Part shown: piece after piece, positions 35,942-43,637 of the stretch
Layout: the number at the start of each line of letters is the position of its first letter
Numbering within the stretch: the stretch's first letter is position 1
Assembly: GCA_029260795.1 (NCBI GenBank)
Contig: JAJDCO010000094.1
Coordinates: 1 to 64,000 of the forward strand
Origin: Planctomycetota bacterium
Lineage (GTDB): Bacteria; Planctomycetota; OFTM77
Direction of reading: 5' to 3'
Length of the DNA stretch: 64,000 nt
Position numbers and translations under genes: made by a program
Notes under the pieces: generated by a model
Told to the model about the DNA's origin: nothing
What the model saw: only the letters and a program-made list of their open reading frames with translations
Database searches by the model: none

Positions 35942-36350
35942 ACCGAAGAGCGAGCGAGTAGAGTCCCGTCCGCAACGGCGAGACGAGCGGCCCGGTCCGG
36001 CCACGCGCTGACGCTTTTCGCGAGCCACGCAGAATCGGAGCGGCGCTCAGCGCCCGGCTGCACATCGACGATCGTGAGACCCGAGATCGTGGCGGGACTC
36101 CGAGTCGAGGTCGCTTCGAGCGCGAGCTCGATGACGAGCTGCGCGCGCGGGGCATTGAAAGATCCTTTCACGACTGACTGAAAGGAGCTTTCAATCGGCG
36201 GCCTGTCCGCGGACGATCCGGCTGGCGTCGCTCGGAGCACAATCCCCCGCCGCGGCGGAGCTTGTGAGTGATCGCCATTTTGTTCCCGGTTGCGGTACGC
36301 TTTGTGTGATTCGTGACTCCGTTCTCTCGACTTCTCCTTTGGGATCCACG
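35942..36350. other. 409-bp intergenic region with a long inverted repeat
   Basis: No gene supported; an antisense open frame over 35767-36240 overlaps the PilZ gene and is rejected. The notable element is the 17-bp-arm hairpin at 36154-36195. The kinase gene begins right after. Confidence 0.6.
36154..36195. promoter_or_regulatory. 42-bp inverted repeat (17-bp arms)
   Basis: ATTGAAAGATCCTTTCA (36154-36170) and TGAAAGGAGCTTTCAAT (36179-36195) pair with one mismatch around an eight-base spacer. The AT-rich ATTGAAAG ends stand out from the GC-rich surroundings. It lies 155 bp before the kinase gene. It could be the PilZ terminator or a dimeric regulator's operator; each arm is itself partly palindromic (GAAAGATCCTTTC), which favours a protein-binding site. 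Confidence 0.7.
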
Positions 36351-37385
36351 ATGCACGACCGCGACACGAAGCACGTCAACAACCCGAATCCCGATCCGTT
36401 GATCGGCGAGACTCTGGGTGGCTATCGGATTGAGGAGGCGATCGGTCGAGGCGGCATGGGGCTCGTGTATCGAGCTCGTCAGCTCTCCCTGGATCGCGCG
36501 GTGGCTTTGAAGGTCCTTCCGACGGAGCTGGCCGAGAATCAGCAGATTGTCGCGCGGTTCCAACGCGAGATCCGCCTGCTGTCGACTCTGAGCCATCCGA
36601 ACATCGTGGCCATCTACGACGGTGGCATCGATCGCGAGCGCGGGCTCTCCTACTACGTGATGGAGCTCGTGGACGGCGTGACGCTGCGGGACGTGATCGA
36701 GGCCAAGGAGCTTCGTCCCGAGCAAGCGTTGGCACTGGTCCCTCCCATCTGTGACGCGCTCGCCTATGCCCACTCGCGGGGTCTCGTACATCGTGACATC
36801 AAGCCCGCCAACCTGCTCCTCGACCAAGAAGGTCGCGTCAAGATCGCCGACTTCGGACTCTCGCGATTGATCGACGACGCCGACGACCACGCTCGAATCA
36901 CCCAGACCCATCAGCTCATGGGCACCATCGAGTACATGGCGCCCGAGCAACGAGAAGGCGCGAAGCTCGTCGACCACCGAGCGGACATCTACTCGCTCGG
37001 CGTGGTGATCTACGAGATGCTCACCGGCGAGCTACCGATCGGGCGCTTCGACCCACCGAGCCGAAAGGTGCAGGTCGACGTTCGGCTCGACGACGTGGTG
37101 CTGCGGGTGCTCGAGAAGGACCCCGCTCGTCGATACCAACAGGTCAGCGATGTCGGCGTCGACGTCCGTCGCTTCTCGAAGCACGAGCAATCAGCGACGC
37201 CTACCAAATCACGGGAGCCGCAGAGTCGGCCGCGATCCGACCCGGCTCTCCAGCTCGCGTCGCCGTCCGATCCGGAGCTGCAGCCACGGCTCAGCCGACT
37301 CGCGATCGCCAGCTTCGTTCTCGGTTGCCTCCCGCTCGCCCTCATCGCCGTCATTCTGCTCTTCGCCCTGCTCCGTGCCATTTGA
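36351..37385 (+). CDS. Membrane-anchored Ser/Thr protein kinase (PknB type)
   Basis: 344 residues from the ATG at 36351 (an upstream in-frame start at 36264 adds no domain). Complete Hanks kinase: glycine loop GRGGMGLVYRA (residues about 32-42), Lys54 in VALKVLP, HRDIKPANLLL, DFGLSR, APEQREGAKLVDHRADIYSLG. Then a short linker and one C-terminal membrane segment (residues about 320-342) with almost nothing after it, so it has no external sensor domain. Heads a run of small membrane proteins that share ribosome-binding leaders. It may feed the nearby FHA-containing activator. Confidence 0.94.
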   Translation: MHDRDTKHVNNPNPDPLIGETLGGYRIEEAIGRGGMGLVYRARQLSLDRAVALKVLPTELAENQQIVARFQREIRLLSTLSHPNIVAIYDGGIDRERGLSYYVMELVDGVTLRDVIEAKELRPEQALALVPPICDALAYAHSRGLVHRDIKPANLLLDQEGRVKIADFGLSRLIDDADDHARITQTHQLMGTIEYMAPEQREGAKLVDHRADIYSLGVVIYEMLTGELPIGRFDPPSRKVQVDVRLDDVVLRVLEKDPARRYQQVSDVGVDVRRFSKHEQSATPTKSREPQSRPRSDPALQLASPSDPELQPRLSRLAIASFVLGCLPLALIAVILLFALLRAI

Positions 37386-37399
37386 TCGAGGAGTCGACC

Positions 37400-37546
37400 A
37401 TGTCCCATTCGATGGCAGCCCACCCGCCCGCTCCGAGCGGTATATGTGGCTTCGCAGTCGCGAGCTTCTTGTTCGCCTTGATCCCGATCTTGATCGGAGT
37501 GTTGCTTCTGATCGTGGGCTTGATGTTCGCTGTGCGGTCGTTTTGA
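37400..37546 (+). CDS. 48-residue membrane protein, kinase cluster
   Basis: Starts 14 bases after the kinase stop with CGAGGAG upstream. Proline-rich N-terminus (MAAHPPAPSG) then one or two membrane segments (CGFAVASFLFALIPILIGVLLLIVG, residues about 16-44). It resembles the membrane part of DUF4190-like proteins further downstream. Function not known. Confidence 0.6.
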   Translation: MSHSMAAHPPAPSGICGFAVASFLFALIPILIGVLLLIVGLMFAVRSF

Positions 37547-37560
37547 TCTCGTAGTCGACC

Positions 37561-37680
37561 TTGTCTTCTATCTCGTCCGGGTCTCCCCGGCCTCGCCTGC
37601 CTGACGGTGCTGTTGCTCTTTCGAATGAGCCAGCTTCGCTCGGTGGAATCCGACTCATACCATTCCGTTCGTATTTGTGA
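37561..37680 (+). pseudogene. Possible degenerate copy of a small kinase-cluster gene
   Basis: After the previous stop the sequence TGATCTCGTAGTCGACCTTG closely copies the leader of the 48-residue gene (TGATCGAGGAGTCGACCATG), with TTG at the start position and the Shine-Dalgarno damaged. The following 39-codon frame has no membrane segment. It looks like a decayed duplicate; a real short TTG-start gene cannot be excluded. Confidence 0.35.
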
Positions 37681-37687
37681 GGACACC

Positions 37688-37792
37688 ATGTTCCCTGGAG
37701 TTTCACTCAACGTGCTCATCTTCGCATCGTTCCTGAGTCTGCCTGGCTTCGTGAGCTTGGCGGTCCTGTTGCTCGTCGCCCTTTCGGACTGA
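37688..37792 (+). CDS. 34-residue membrane protein, kinase cluster
   Basis: ATG at 37688 with GAGG seven bases upstream. Almost entirely hydrophobic (VSLNVLIFASFLSLPGFVSLAVLLLVAL), ending LSD. Short and without homology I recognise; supported by position in the cluster, start signal and hydrophobic composition. It could be a regulatory membrane peptide. Confidence 0.45.
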   Translation: MFPGVSLNVLIFASFLSLPGFVSLAVLLLVALSD

Positions 37793-37818
37793 GCGGGCCC
37801 ACCTCGGAGGAGTTGACC

Positions 37819-38526
37819 ATGTCTTACTCAATCCTCGGTGGCGGCCTCCTCGTGATTGCCGCGACCCTTCCGTTCCTGTTGGCCATCATCTTCGGGATCG
37901 TCTCCCTCGTCCGCATCTCACGATCGACGGGACAGCTTCGAGGACGCGGCCTGGCGATCACGGGTCTCACTCTGGGACTCTTCGGTTTCTTTGGCGGCCC
38001 GCTGATCCTCGTCTTTCTCCTGGTGCCCGTGGGCTTGGCGATGAATGAGGGTGACCCCGCCGTCGCCTCCGCCGGTCATCTCGTCGAGGGACGTCCCCCA
38101 GCTCCTATCGCCTCGGCCCCCCGTCGCATCGACGCCACGGGTCCGGTCCGACTCGAGATCACGATCCGGGACTTCAATGGCGACGAGCAAGATGCCGAGT
38201 CCCTGGTGCGCCAGCTCGAGGCGGCCTTCGCGATCTTCGAGGCCAAGATCGAAAGCCACCCCCACAACCGAGTGGGATTGACTCGACTGTACGTCGAGAT
38301 GAATCCCGATGCCGACCCGTTGCTCGTCAACCTCCCCCAGCTGGAGCAGCGTGCCGCTCTCCTCGAGCAAGTTCGCTTGTATCTGAGAAACCTGGACGTC
38401 GAGACGGACTGGCTCCAGGCGCGGTTCGAGGTCGAGCCCGTGACCGCCCTCCGCTCTCAGGATTATCAGGAGGAAGAGATCGCCGAGCATCCGATCCTCG
38501 ACGAGAACGAAACTTCGGGGCGCTGA
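37819..38526 (+). CDS. DUF4190-like membrane protein, kinase cluster
   Basis: 235 residues. ATG at 37819 with strong GGAGGAG. Two membrane segments (residues about 8-32 and 46-74) around GQLRGRGLAITGLTLG, the DUF4190 pattern. A soluble domain follows (residues about 85-235) with alternating charged helices (QDAESLVRQLEAAFAIFEAKIE). Likely exported soluble part; function unknown. Next gene begins three bases after its stop. Confidence 0.75.
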   Translation: MSYSILGGGLLVIAATLPFLLAIIFGIVSLVRISRSTGQLRGRGLAITGLTLGLFGFFGGPLILVFLLVPVGLAMNEGDPAVASAGHLVEGRPPAPIASAPRRIDATGPVRLEITIRDFNGDEQDAESLVRQLEAAFAIFEAKIESHPHNRVGLTRLYVEMNPDADPLLVNLPQLEQRAALLEQVRLYLRNLDVETDWLQARFEVEPVTALRSQDYQEEEIAEHPILDENETSGR

Positions 38527-38529
38527 TCG

Positions 38530-39087
38530 ATGGTGGTCTGGTTCTGGTTCGGTCTCCTCGGCTGCGTCGGCGCCTTGGCCGCCATCGTCTCGGGAATCGT
38601 CGCGGTCGTTCGGATCCGTGTCTCACGGGGCCGTCTGCGAGGAAGCGCATTGGCCTGGAGCGGTATCGCGCTGGGCATGCTCCAGGTCATCGCGGTCGGT
38701 TTCGGGTCCATCTTCTTGGTGACCGAGGCCCAGTCGATCGAGTCTCGCCGGCAGCAACGACGAGCCGAGGAGGCATCCCAACGTGCGCTCGAAAGCGAGC
38801 TTCGAAGCCGGCCCACGTCGGTGTCGGGTCAATTCCGGCTCGAGGACATGACGAGCGTTCGAGACCAGCTGCATCTCCTGGAGTCCCGACTGCGTCGCGA
38901 CCTCGGCAAAGACGACGTGCATTTGCAGCTACGGGCGGAGTCCGAGGACTCGCTGACCGGGGAGGTCTTGTTCGCGTGGCCGGACATCGCGGCGAGCGAG
39001 ACCGAAGCCTGCGCGCGAGTGGAAGCCTCGCTGCGCCGGATCATCGCCTCCCCGGTCGATCAGCTGAAGGTCACTTGGAAACGCTGA
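38530..39087 (+). CDS. DUF4190-like membrane protein 2, kinase cluster
   Basis: 185 residues, related to its upstream neighbour: two membrane segments (residues about 3-27 and 40-65) around RGRLRGSALAWSGIALG, then a coiled region (RRQQRRAEEASQRALESELR) and a small alpha/beta domain (residues 105-185). Translationally close to the preceding gene. It ends the plus-strand cluster, convergent with the acetyltransferase only 12 bp away. Confidence 0.75.
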   Translation: MVVWFWFGLLGCVGALAAIVSGIVAVVRIRVSRGRLRGSALAWSGIALGMLQVIAVGFGSIFLVTEAQSIESRRQQRRAEEASQRALESELRSRPTSVSGQFRLEDMTSVRDQLHLLESRLRRDLGKDDVHLQLRAESEDSLTGEVLFAWPDIAASETEACARVEASLRRIIASPVDQLKVTWKR

Positions 39088-39099
39088 CGCGCGGCCTCC

Positions 39100-39555
39100 T
39101 CACCCCAAGTGGTGGATGAAGACGCCGCTCGTCCGGTACTCGAATCCGGACTCGGCGAGGAACTGCGTCAGACGAGGATCCCCCTGCTCCATCTCGAACA
39201 GGATGGCTCGGAAGCGATTGCGCTCCGCGTAGTCCCCCAGGAAGCGGAAGATCTCCCGCCCGATTCCTCGACCCCGACGCGCCTCGTCAACGCACACCAT
39301 CTCGACGAACAGCGTCGCCCCTCCCAGCTCGACCCGGAGGTGGGGCATGAGGTGGAAGAGTCCCACGACCTCTCCATCGCCCTCGACGACGAACAATCCA
39401 CCCCGGCCCGGAGTGGCACGATCGAAGGCGGCCGCAACGAACTGATGTGCCGCCTGCTCGACGGGATCGAGTGCGAGCTGATCGATGAACTGCTGAGTCA
39501 ACGCCTCGAGCGCGGCCTGATCGCCCTCTTCGGCACGACGAAAACGAATCTCCAT
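39100..39555 (-). CDS. GNAT-family N-acetyltransferase
   Basis: 151 residues from the ATG at 39555. Acetyl-CoA motif A is clear: VEMVCVDEARRGRGIGREIFRFL has the R-x-x-G-x-G loop. Motif C (AERNRFRAILFEMEQGDPRLTQFLAESGFEY) follows. Substrate unknown. Lies downstream of, and on the same strand as, the TMTC-like gene with 87 bp between. Confidence 0.9.
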   Translation of the reverse strand: MEIRFRRAEEGDQAALEALTQQFIDQLALDPVEQAAHQFVAAAFDRATPGRGGLFVVEGDGEVVGLFHLMPHLRVELGGATLFVEMVCVDEARRGRGIGREIFRFLGDYAERNRFRAILFEMEQGDPRLTQFLAESGFEYRTSGVFIHHLG

Positions 39556-39642
39556 GACGCGGCTCTCACTCCATTGCCAGTGCACTCGATGGCCGACGAG
39601 GCCCGACGAGCGAGGTCACGATGGCCCGGATGCTCGACCAGG

Positions 39643-42564
39643 TCAATCCCCGTTGCCACCGTCCGAGGAATTGCCCTTGCCGGCGGATTCGAGACGAGTC
39701 CGCAAGGCACCGACCCACTCGGCCATTCGAGGCTCGGTGTCCGGGATCGCTTCGAAGGCGGCGAGCTGAGCCCGAGCCTCCTCGAGTTGCTCAGCATCCA
39801 AAGCGAGCTCCGCGAGATGGAGATGGGCCTCGGCGTAGCGCGGGAGCAGATCGATACTGCGAGCGGCCCTCAGTGCCTCCTCGAAGCTCGCCTTGGCCTC
39901 GGCCGGCTTCTCGCGACGCCGCTGAAGCACTCCCAGAAAGAGCAACACCAACGGATTGCTCGGCATGAGATTCAAGGACTGGCGACAGCGCTTCTCGGCC
40001 TCGGCATACTCGCCCAGCTCCCAGCTCTCCTGCGCGGAGAAGTACAGGTCGCGGGCCGCCGCCTCTGCCTGCTCGATGGTCGGAGGCGCGGTCGACTCGT
40101 CGGTGGACATCATCTCCCCACGATACTCGGCCACGATGCGCTGGACCGAGGTCAGATCCACCGTCGTCGCTCGAAGACGGATCGCCTTCTCGAAGAACGA
40201 GATCTTCTCCTCGTCCCGCCCCGCGATCATCGCCTCGAGACCGCGCTTTTTGTAGAGAGACGCCAAGGACTCACGCGCCATGTCTTCAGGGCCATTGGCC
40301 GCCAGTACTTTCTCGTAGTGCTCGCACGCCTCGGCGAGGTCCTTCTCGGCTTCGGCCACTTGCCCGAGAATCCGATGCGCCGATGCCGTCTCGATGATCT
40401 TCATGGACGCCTCGGCCGCCTCTCGAGCCGCCGGTAACGCACCTCGCTGCAGGAGCCCCTGGGCACGCGCGAGCTCGACGGCCGCCAGCCCGCGCTCGGC
40501 CTCGACCATGCCCGGGCAGGTCTCGAGGATCTTTCCGTAGAGCCGCTTGGCCTCGCCGTAGGCTCGCGTCTCGCGCAGCCAGATGTCCGCTTGCAGCAGC
40601 CGGAGCTCGAGATGCTCTGGCTCGAGCTTCAGGCCGTTCTCGAGCTCGGCCAAGGCCCCCACCGCGTCTCCACCGGCCAGGTACAGTCGGGCCGCCAACG
40701 CGTAGACATCGGGCGACTCGGGCCAGCGTGTGCGAATCGCCTCGATCTGACGTCGAGCCTCGAGCGCTTCGTCTCGCGCCAAGGCCACTCGGACCAGATC
40801 CAGCCGAGGAGCGATCTCGCCGGGTCGCGCCTTCGCCTCGATGCCGAACAGCTCGGCCGCGGCATCCAGAGGGTCACCGACTGCGGCATCCGTGGCGAGG
40901 GCCCCCGCCTGCAACGCGAGCACCGCCCGGTTGAAGTGGAGGACGGCGAGATTGTGATGCGCGACCGGTGCCGTGCCCTCGACCTCGGCCGCGCGTCGGA
41001 ACGCCTCCTCGGCCGACTCGTTCTCGCCACTCGCCAGATGAAGCTGTCCTTCCAGGATGTCGAGCTCGGCTCGATAGACATCGAGGTCGTCGCTGCCCCG
41101 CTCGGTCACCGAGGTCAGCGCCCGGCGGGCCTGCTCCAGTGCCGACGCCGAGCTCGCCAGATCACCGCGCTGGAGCGCCAGCTCGGCGCGGGCGCGCTCC
41201 AGCTGGGCGCGCTTCCGTGACTCGTGATCCGGGACGTGTGCCCCGGCCAGGAGGGTCATGGCTTCCAGGAGCTCGGGAGCTCGACGCGTGGTCGCGGCGC
41301 CACATTGGCTCTGCGAGTGATCTCGGAGGTGCAGCGCAAGATTCATCCGCGCCACGAAGCTCGTCGGCTGCTTGACCAAGACGTCGCGCCACAGCGACTC
41401 GGTCTTCGACCAGACCCGAGTGCGCGCCCAAGCCGGATAAGCGAATCCCACCGTCACATACAACGCGAGCACGACGGCGGCCGCACGCGCCGCCCCCGTT
41501 CGGGCGGCGAGCCTGCGCACGGCCGCGACCAGGAGCAGTGCCGCCCCCACCGTCGGAATGTAGAGGTATCGATCCGCCGCCAGAAGATCGGTGCGCGGCA
41601 GGATACTGTTGAACGGCAGCAGCGCGATCACGGCCCAACCGAGCCCGACGGCTGCGAGCACCGAGCGTCTCGCCAGCCAGATCGACGCGCCCATACCGGC
41701 CAGAAGCCCCACCCAACGCAGCGCGAGATCGCCTCCTCCCGTGACGAGTGAGGCCGGGTAGTCGGCCGAAAGCCAGAAGGGAGCGACCAGGTTGCGACCG
41801 TAGAGAAACGCTGCCGCGCTCGTTCGCTGAAGCATCTCGCTCGGCGAAGCGATCGAGCCGGCGCCTTGCTCGGCAGCGATGAGCGCGTGCAGGATCGTGA
41901 TGCCGATCGCGACGACGGCGAGGCTTCCGATCAGTTTGCCACCACCCGCGCTACGCTGGCCGACTGCCCAGAGCGCGACCAGCAGTACGGCCGGAAGCAC
42001 GAGCGTCGTTCCCTTGGTCAAGAGTGCGATCGCGAGCGTCACCAACGACAGCGCGCCCCAACGCCAATCGACCCGCCGCCCGTGAAGTGCTCGGAGCGCC
42101 GCCCAAATCGATACCCATCCCAGCGCGAGCGAGAGCACGTCCTTGCGTCCGGACGCCCAAACCACGGACTCGGCATGGACGGGCTGCAAGCTGAAGACGA
42201 CGGCGGCCAAGAGCGCCCAGCCGAAGCGCCGTGTGATCCACCAGGCCAGCAGGAGGACCCCGGCGGCGTTGAAGACCGAGAGCAGCACGTTGCCGAGATG
42301 GAAGAAGAGCGGGTTGAGATCGAACAACGCCCGATCGATCGCCAGCGAGGTGAAATAGAACGGGACGTAGGCGTGAAACGTCACGGAGCTGAAGATCGAG
42401 GTGAGGTGGCTCCCGTCTAAGGACGCGATCTTCTCGTTGTCGAGAATGGCCTCGGGATCGTCGTAGTTGAGGAACTCGCCCTGCCAGACGGCCGCCCCGT
42501 ACAGGAGGCCTTGGATCACGACGAGAGCGACGATCGCCAGCCAGAATCGAGTTCGCATGCTCAT
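39643..42564 (-). CDS. TMTC/PMT-like membrane glycosyltransferase with TPR tail
   Basis: 973 residues. The first about 420 residues hold some ten membrane segments with the GT-C hallmark near the first external loop (NYDDPEAILDN), plus LQPVHAESVVWASGRKDVL and LTKGTTLVLPA, a pattern shared with TMTC O-mannosyltransferases and related bacterial proteins. The remaining about 540 residues are TPR repeats (for example YALAARLYLAGGDAVGALAELENGL). Known relatives transfer a sugar from a polyprenyl-phosphate donor to exported protein. Donor and acceptor here are not known. A GT2 of the type that makes such donors sits at 45497-46249. Confidence 0.85.
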   Translation of the reverse strand: MSMRTRFWLAIVALVVIQGLLYGAAVWQGEFLNYDDPEAILDNEKIASLDGSHLTSIFSSVTFHAYVPFYFTSLAIDRALFDLNPLFFHLGNVLLSVFNAAGVLLLAWWITRRFGWALLAAVVFSLQPVHAESVVWASGRKDVLSLALGWVSIWAALRALHGRRVDWRWGALSLVTLAIALLTKGTTLVLPAVLLVALWAVGQRSAGGGKLIGSLAVVAIGITILHALIAAEQGAGSIASPSEMLQRTSAAAFLYGRNLVAPFWLSADYPASLVTGGGDLALRWVGLLAGMGASIWLARRSVLAAVGLGWAVIALLPFNSILPRTDLLAADRYLYIPTVGAALLLVAAVRRLAARTGAARAAAVVLALYVTVGFAYPAWARTRVWSKTESLWRDVLVKQPTSFVARMNLALHLRDHSQSQCGAATTRRAPELLEAMTLLAGAHVPDHESRKRAQLERARAELALQRGDLASSASALEQARRALTSVTERGSDDLDVYRAELDILEGQLHLASGENESAEEAFRRAAEVEGTAPVAHHNLAVLHFNRAVLALQAGALATDAAVGDPLDAAAELFGIEAKARPGEIAPRLDLVRVALARDEALEARRQIEAIRTRWPESPDVYALAARLYLAGGDAVGALAELENGLKLEPEHLELRLLQADIWLRETRAYGEAKRLYGKILETCPGMVEAERGLAAVELARAQGLLQRGALPAAREAAEASMKIIETASAHRILGQVAEAEKDLAEACEHYEKVLAANGPEDMARESLASLYKKRGLEAMIAGRDEEKISFFEKAIRLRATTVDLTSVQRIVAEYRGEMMSTDESTAPPTIEQAEAAARDLYFSAQESWELGEYAEAEKRCRQSLNLMPSNPLVLLFLGVLQRRREKPAEAKASFEEALRAARSIDLLPRYAEAHLHLAELALDAEQLEEARAQLAAFEAIPDTEPRMAEWVGALRTRLESAGKGNSSDGGNGD

Positions 42565-42878
42565 CGGTGCTCGATCGTCTCCGCGGATCCAGGTGGGTTG
42601 CGGACGCCGGGTGGCGGCCCCGCGCTCCGGGCCCCGAAGCGCAAACGCTTCACTCTAAGAGTGGCCCCCGGTACTGGCAAGCGCGACGATTCGAAGCGAT
42701 GGGACGTTTGGCAGGAGACGAGCCCTGTGGGAACCGGGGCGCAAGGAGTCGCACCTTCCCCTTGCACACCCGCTCGCTAGCGACGATGTTGTCTTTCCCG
42801 CTCCGACGCCGACCGGTGTCGCGGGATTCACCTGGTCCCCCATTCGACTCACTCGGGTTTCACGGAGAGACGCTTCGC
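42565..42878. other. 314-bp divergent gap
   Basis: Separates the TMTC-like gene and the SCO1-like gene. I see no gene, repeat or clear promoter; the frame extending the SCO1-like gene upstream to 42567 has no domain. Confidence 0.5.
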
Positions 42879-43523
42879 ATGGCTCCGACGCACTTGGCCT
42901 TCTTGTTGACCGTTTGCTGGTTGGTGACGGCTTGCTCATCAGAAATCAGCGGCTCGGCAGATTCGGACGGCACGGGATCCTCCGAATCCACTGCCGCTCT
43001 TTTACCCAACCTGCCTCATCCCGAGGGGCTCGACTTCGTCCTCTTCGGGGTGGACCGTCAAGAGGTCCGCCTCTCGGACTTCCGGGGCAAGCCGGTCGTG
43101 CTGACCTTCTTCTACCGCTCGTGCCCGGAAGCGAACATGTGCCCGATGCTAATGTCGAAGATCCATGAGGTCGCGGACGGGCTCGCGGGCACGGATGCCG
43201 AGATCATCGCGATCTCGTTCGACCCGGCGAACGACACGCCCGAGAACCTCGCCCTCTTCGCCGAGAGCAAGCAGATCCGCTTTCGACTGCTCACGGGACA
43301 TCCCGAAGCGATCGCTGAGGTCGCCCGCGGGAAGTTCGGGATCGAGTTCAAGCGGCGCGAGACCGACGCCGCCAGCGGGGGCGTCTCGTTCGACGTCTAC
43401 GATCACAACATGAAGACGTTCTTGATCGACTCCGAAGGCGAGCTGAGACGCACCTTCCCAGGAAGCCGCTGGCTCCCGGCCGACGTCGTGCTCGCCGTCA
43501 AGAAGATGTCCTCGGACGGTTGA
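42879..43523 (+). CDS. SCO1/SenC-like lipoprotein (thioredoxin fold)
   Basis: 214 residues from the ATG at 42879 (GGAGAG upstream). Lipoprotein signal with lipobox VTAC (Cys19). Thioredoxin-fold core VRLSDFRGKPVVLTFFYRSCPEANMCP, where the two copper-binding cysteines are separated by five residues (CPEANMC) instead of the three of mitochondrial Sco1; a conserved His occurs in DVYDHNMK. SCO proteins deliver copper to cytochrome oxidase or act as thiol reductants. No oxidase genes are nearby, so the role is inferred only from family. Confidence 0.9.
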   Translation: MAPTHLAFLLTVCWLVTACSSEISGSADSDGTGSSESTAALLPNLPHPEGLDFVLFGVDRQEVRLSDFRGKPVVLTFFYRSCPEANMCPMLMSKIHEVADGLAGTDAEIIAISFDPANDTPENLALFAESKQIRFRLLTGHPEAIAEVARGKFGIEFKRRETDAASGGVSFDVYDHNMKTFLIDSEGELRRTFPGSRWLPADVVLAVKKMSSDG

Positions 43524-43637
43524 TCCGTCAGGAGCTTCCGGTCATTCCGGCCTCACATCCCGGCCCCGAGGGAGCGAGCGCGAACAGCGATCGCGACCGA
43601 TCGCCGACAACGCAGGCCCCGGGTCTCGTCCTTGGGC

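Noticed and set aside
35767..36240. 157-residue minus-strand frame overlapping the PilZ gene
   Set aside because: Overlaps a real PilZ gene, has no ribosome binding site and contains the inverted repeat.
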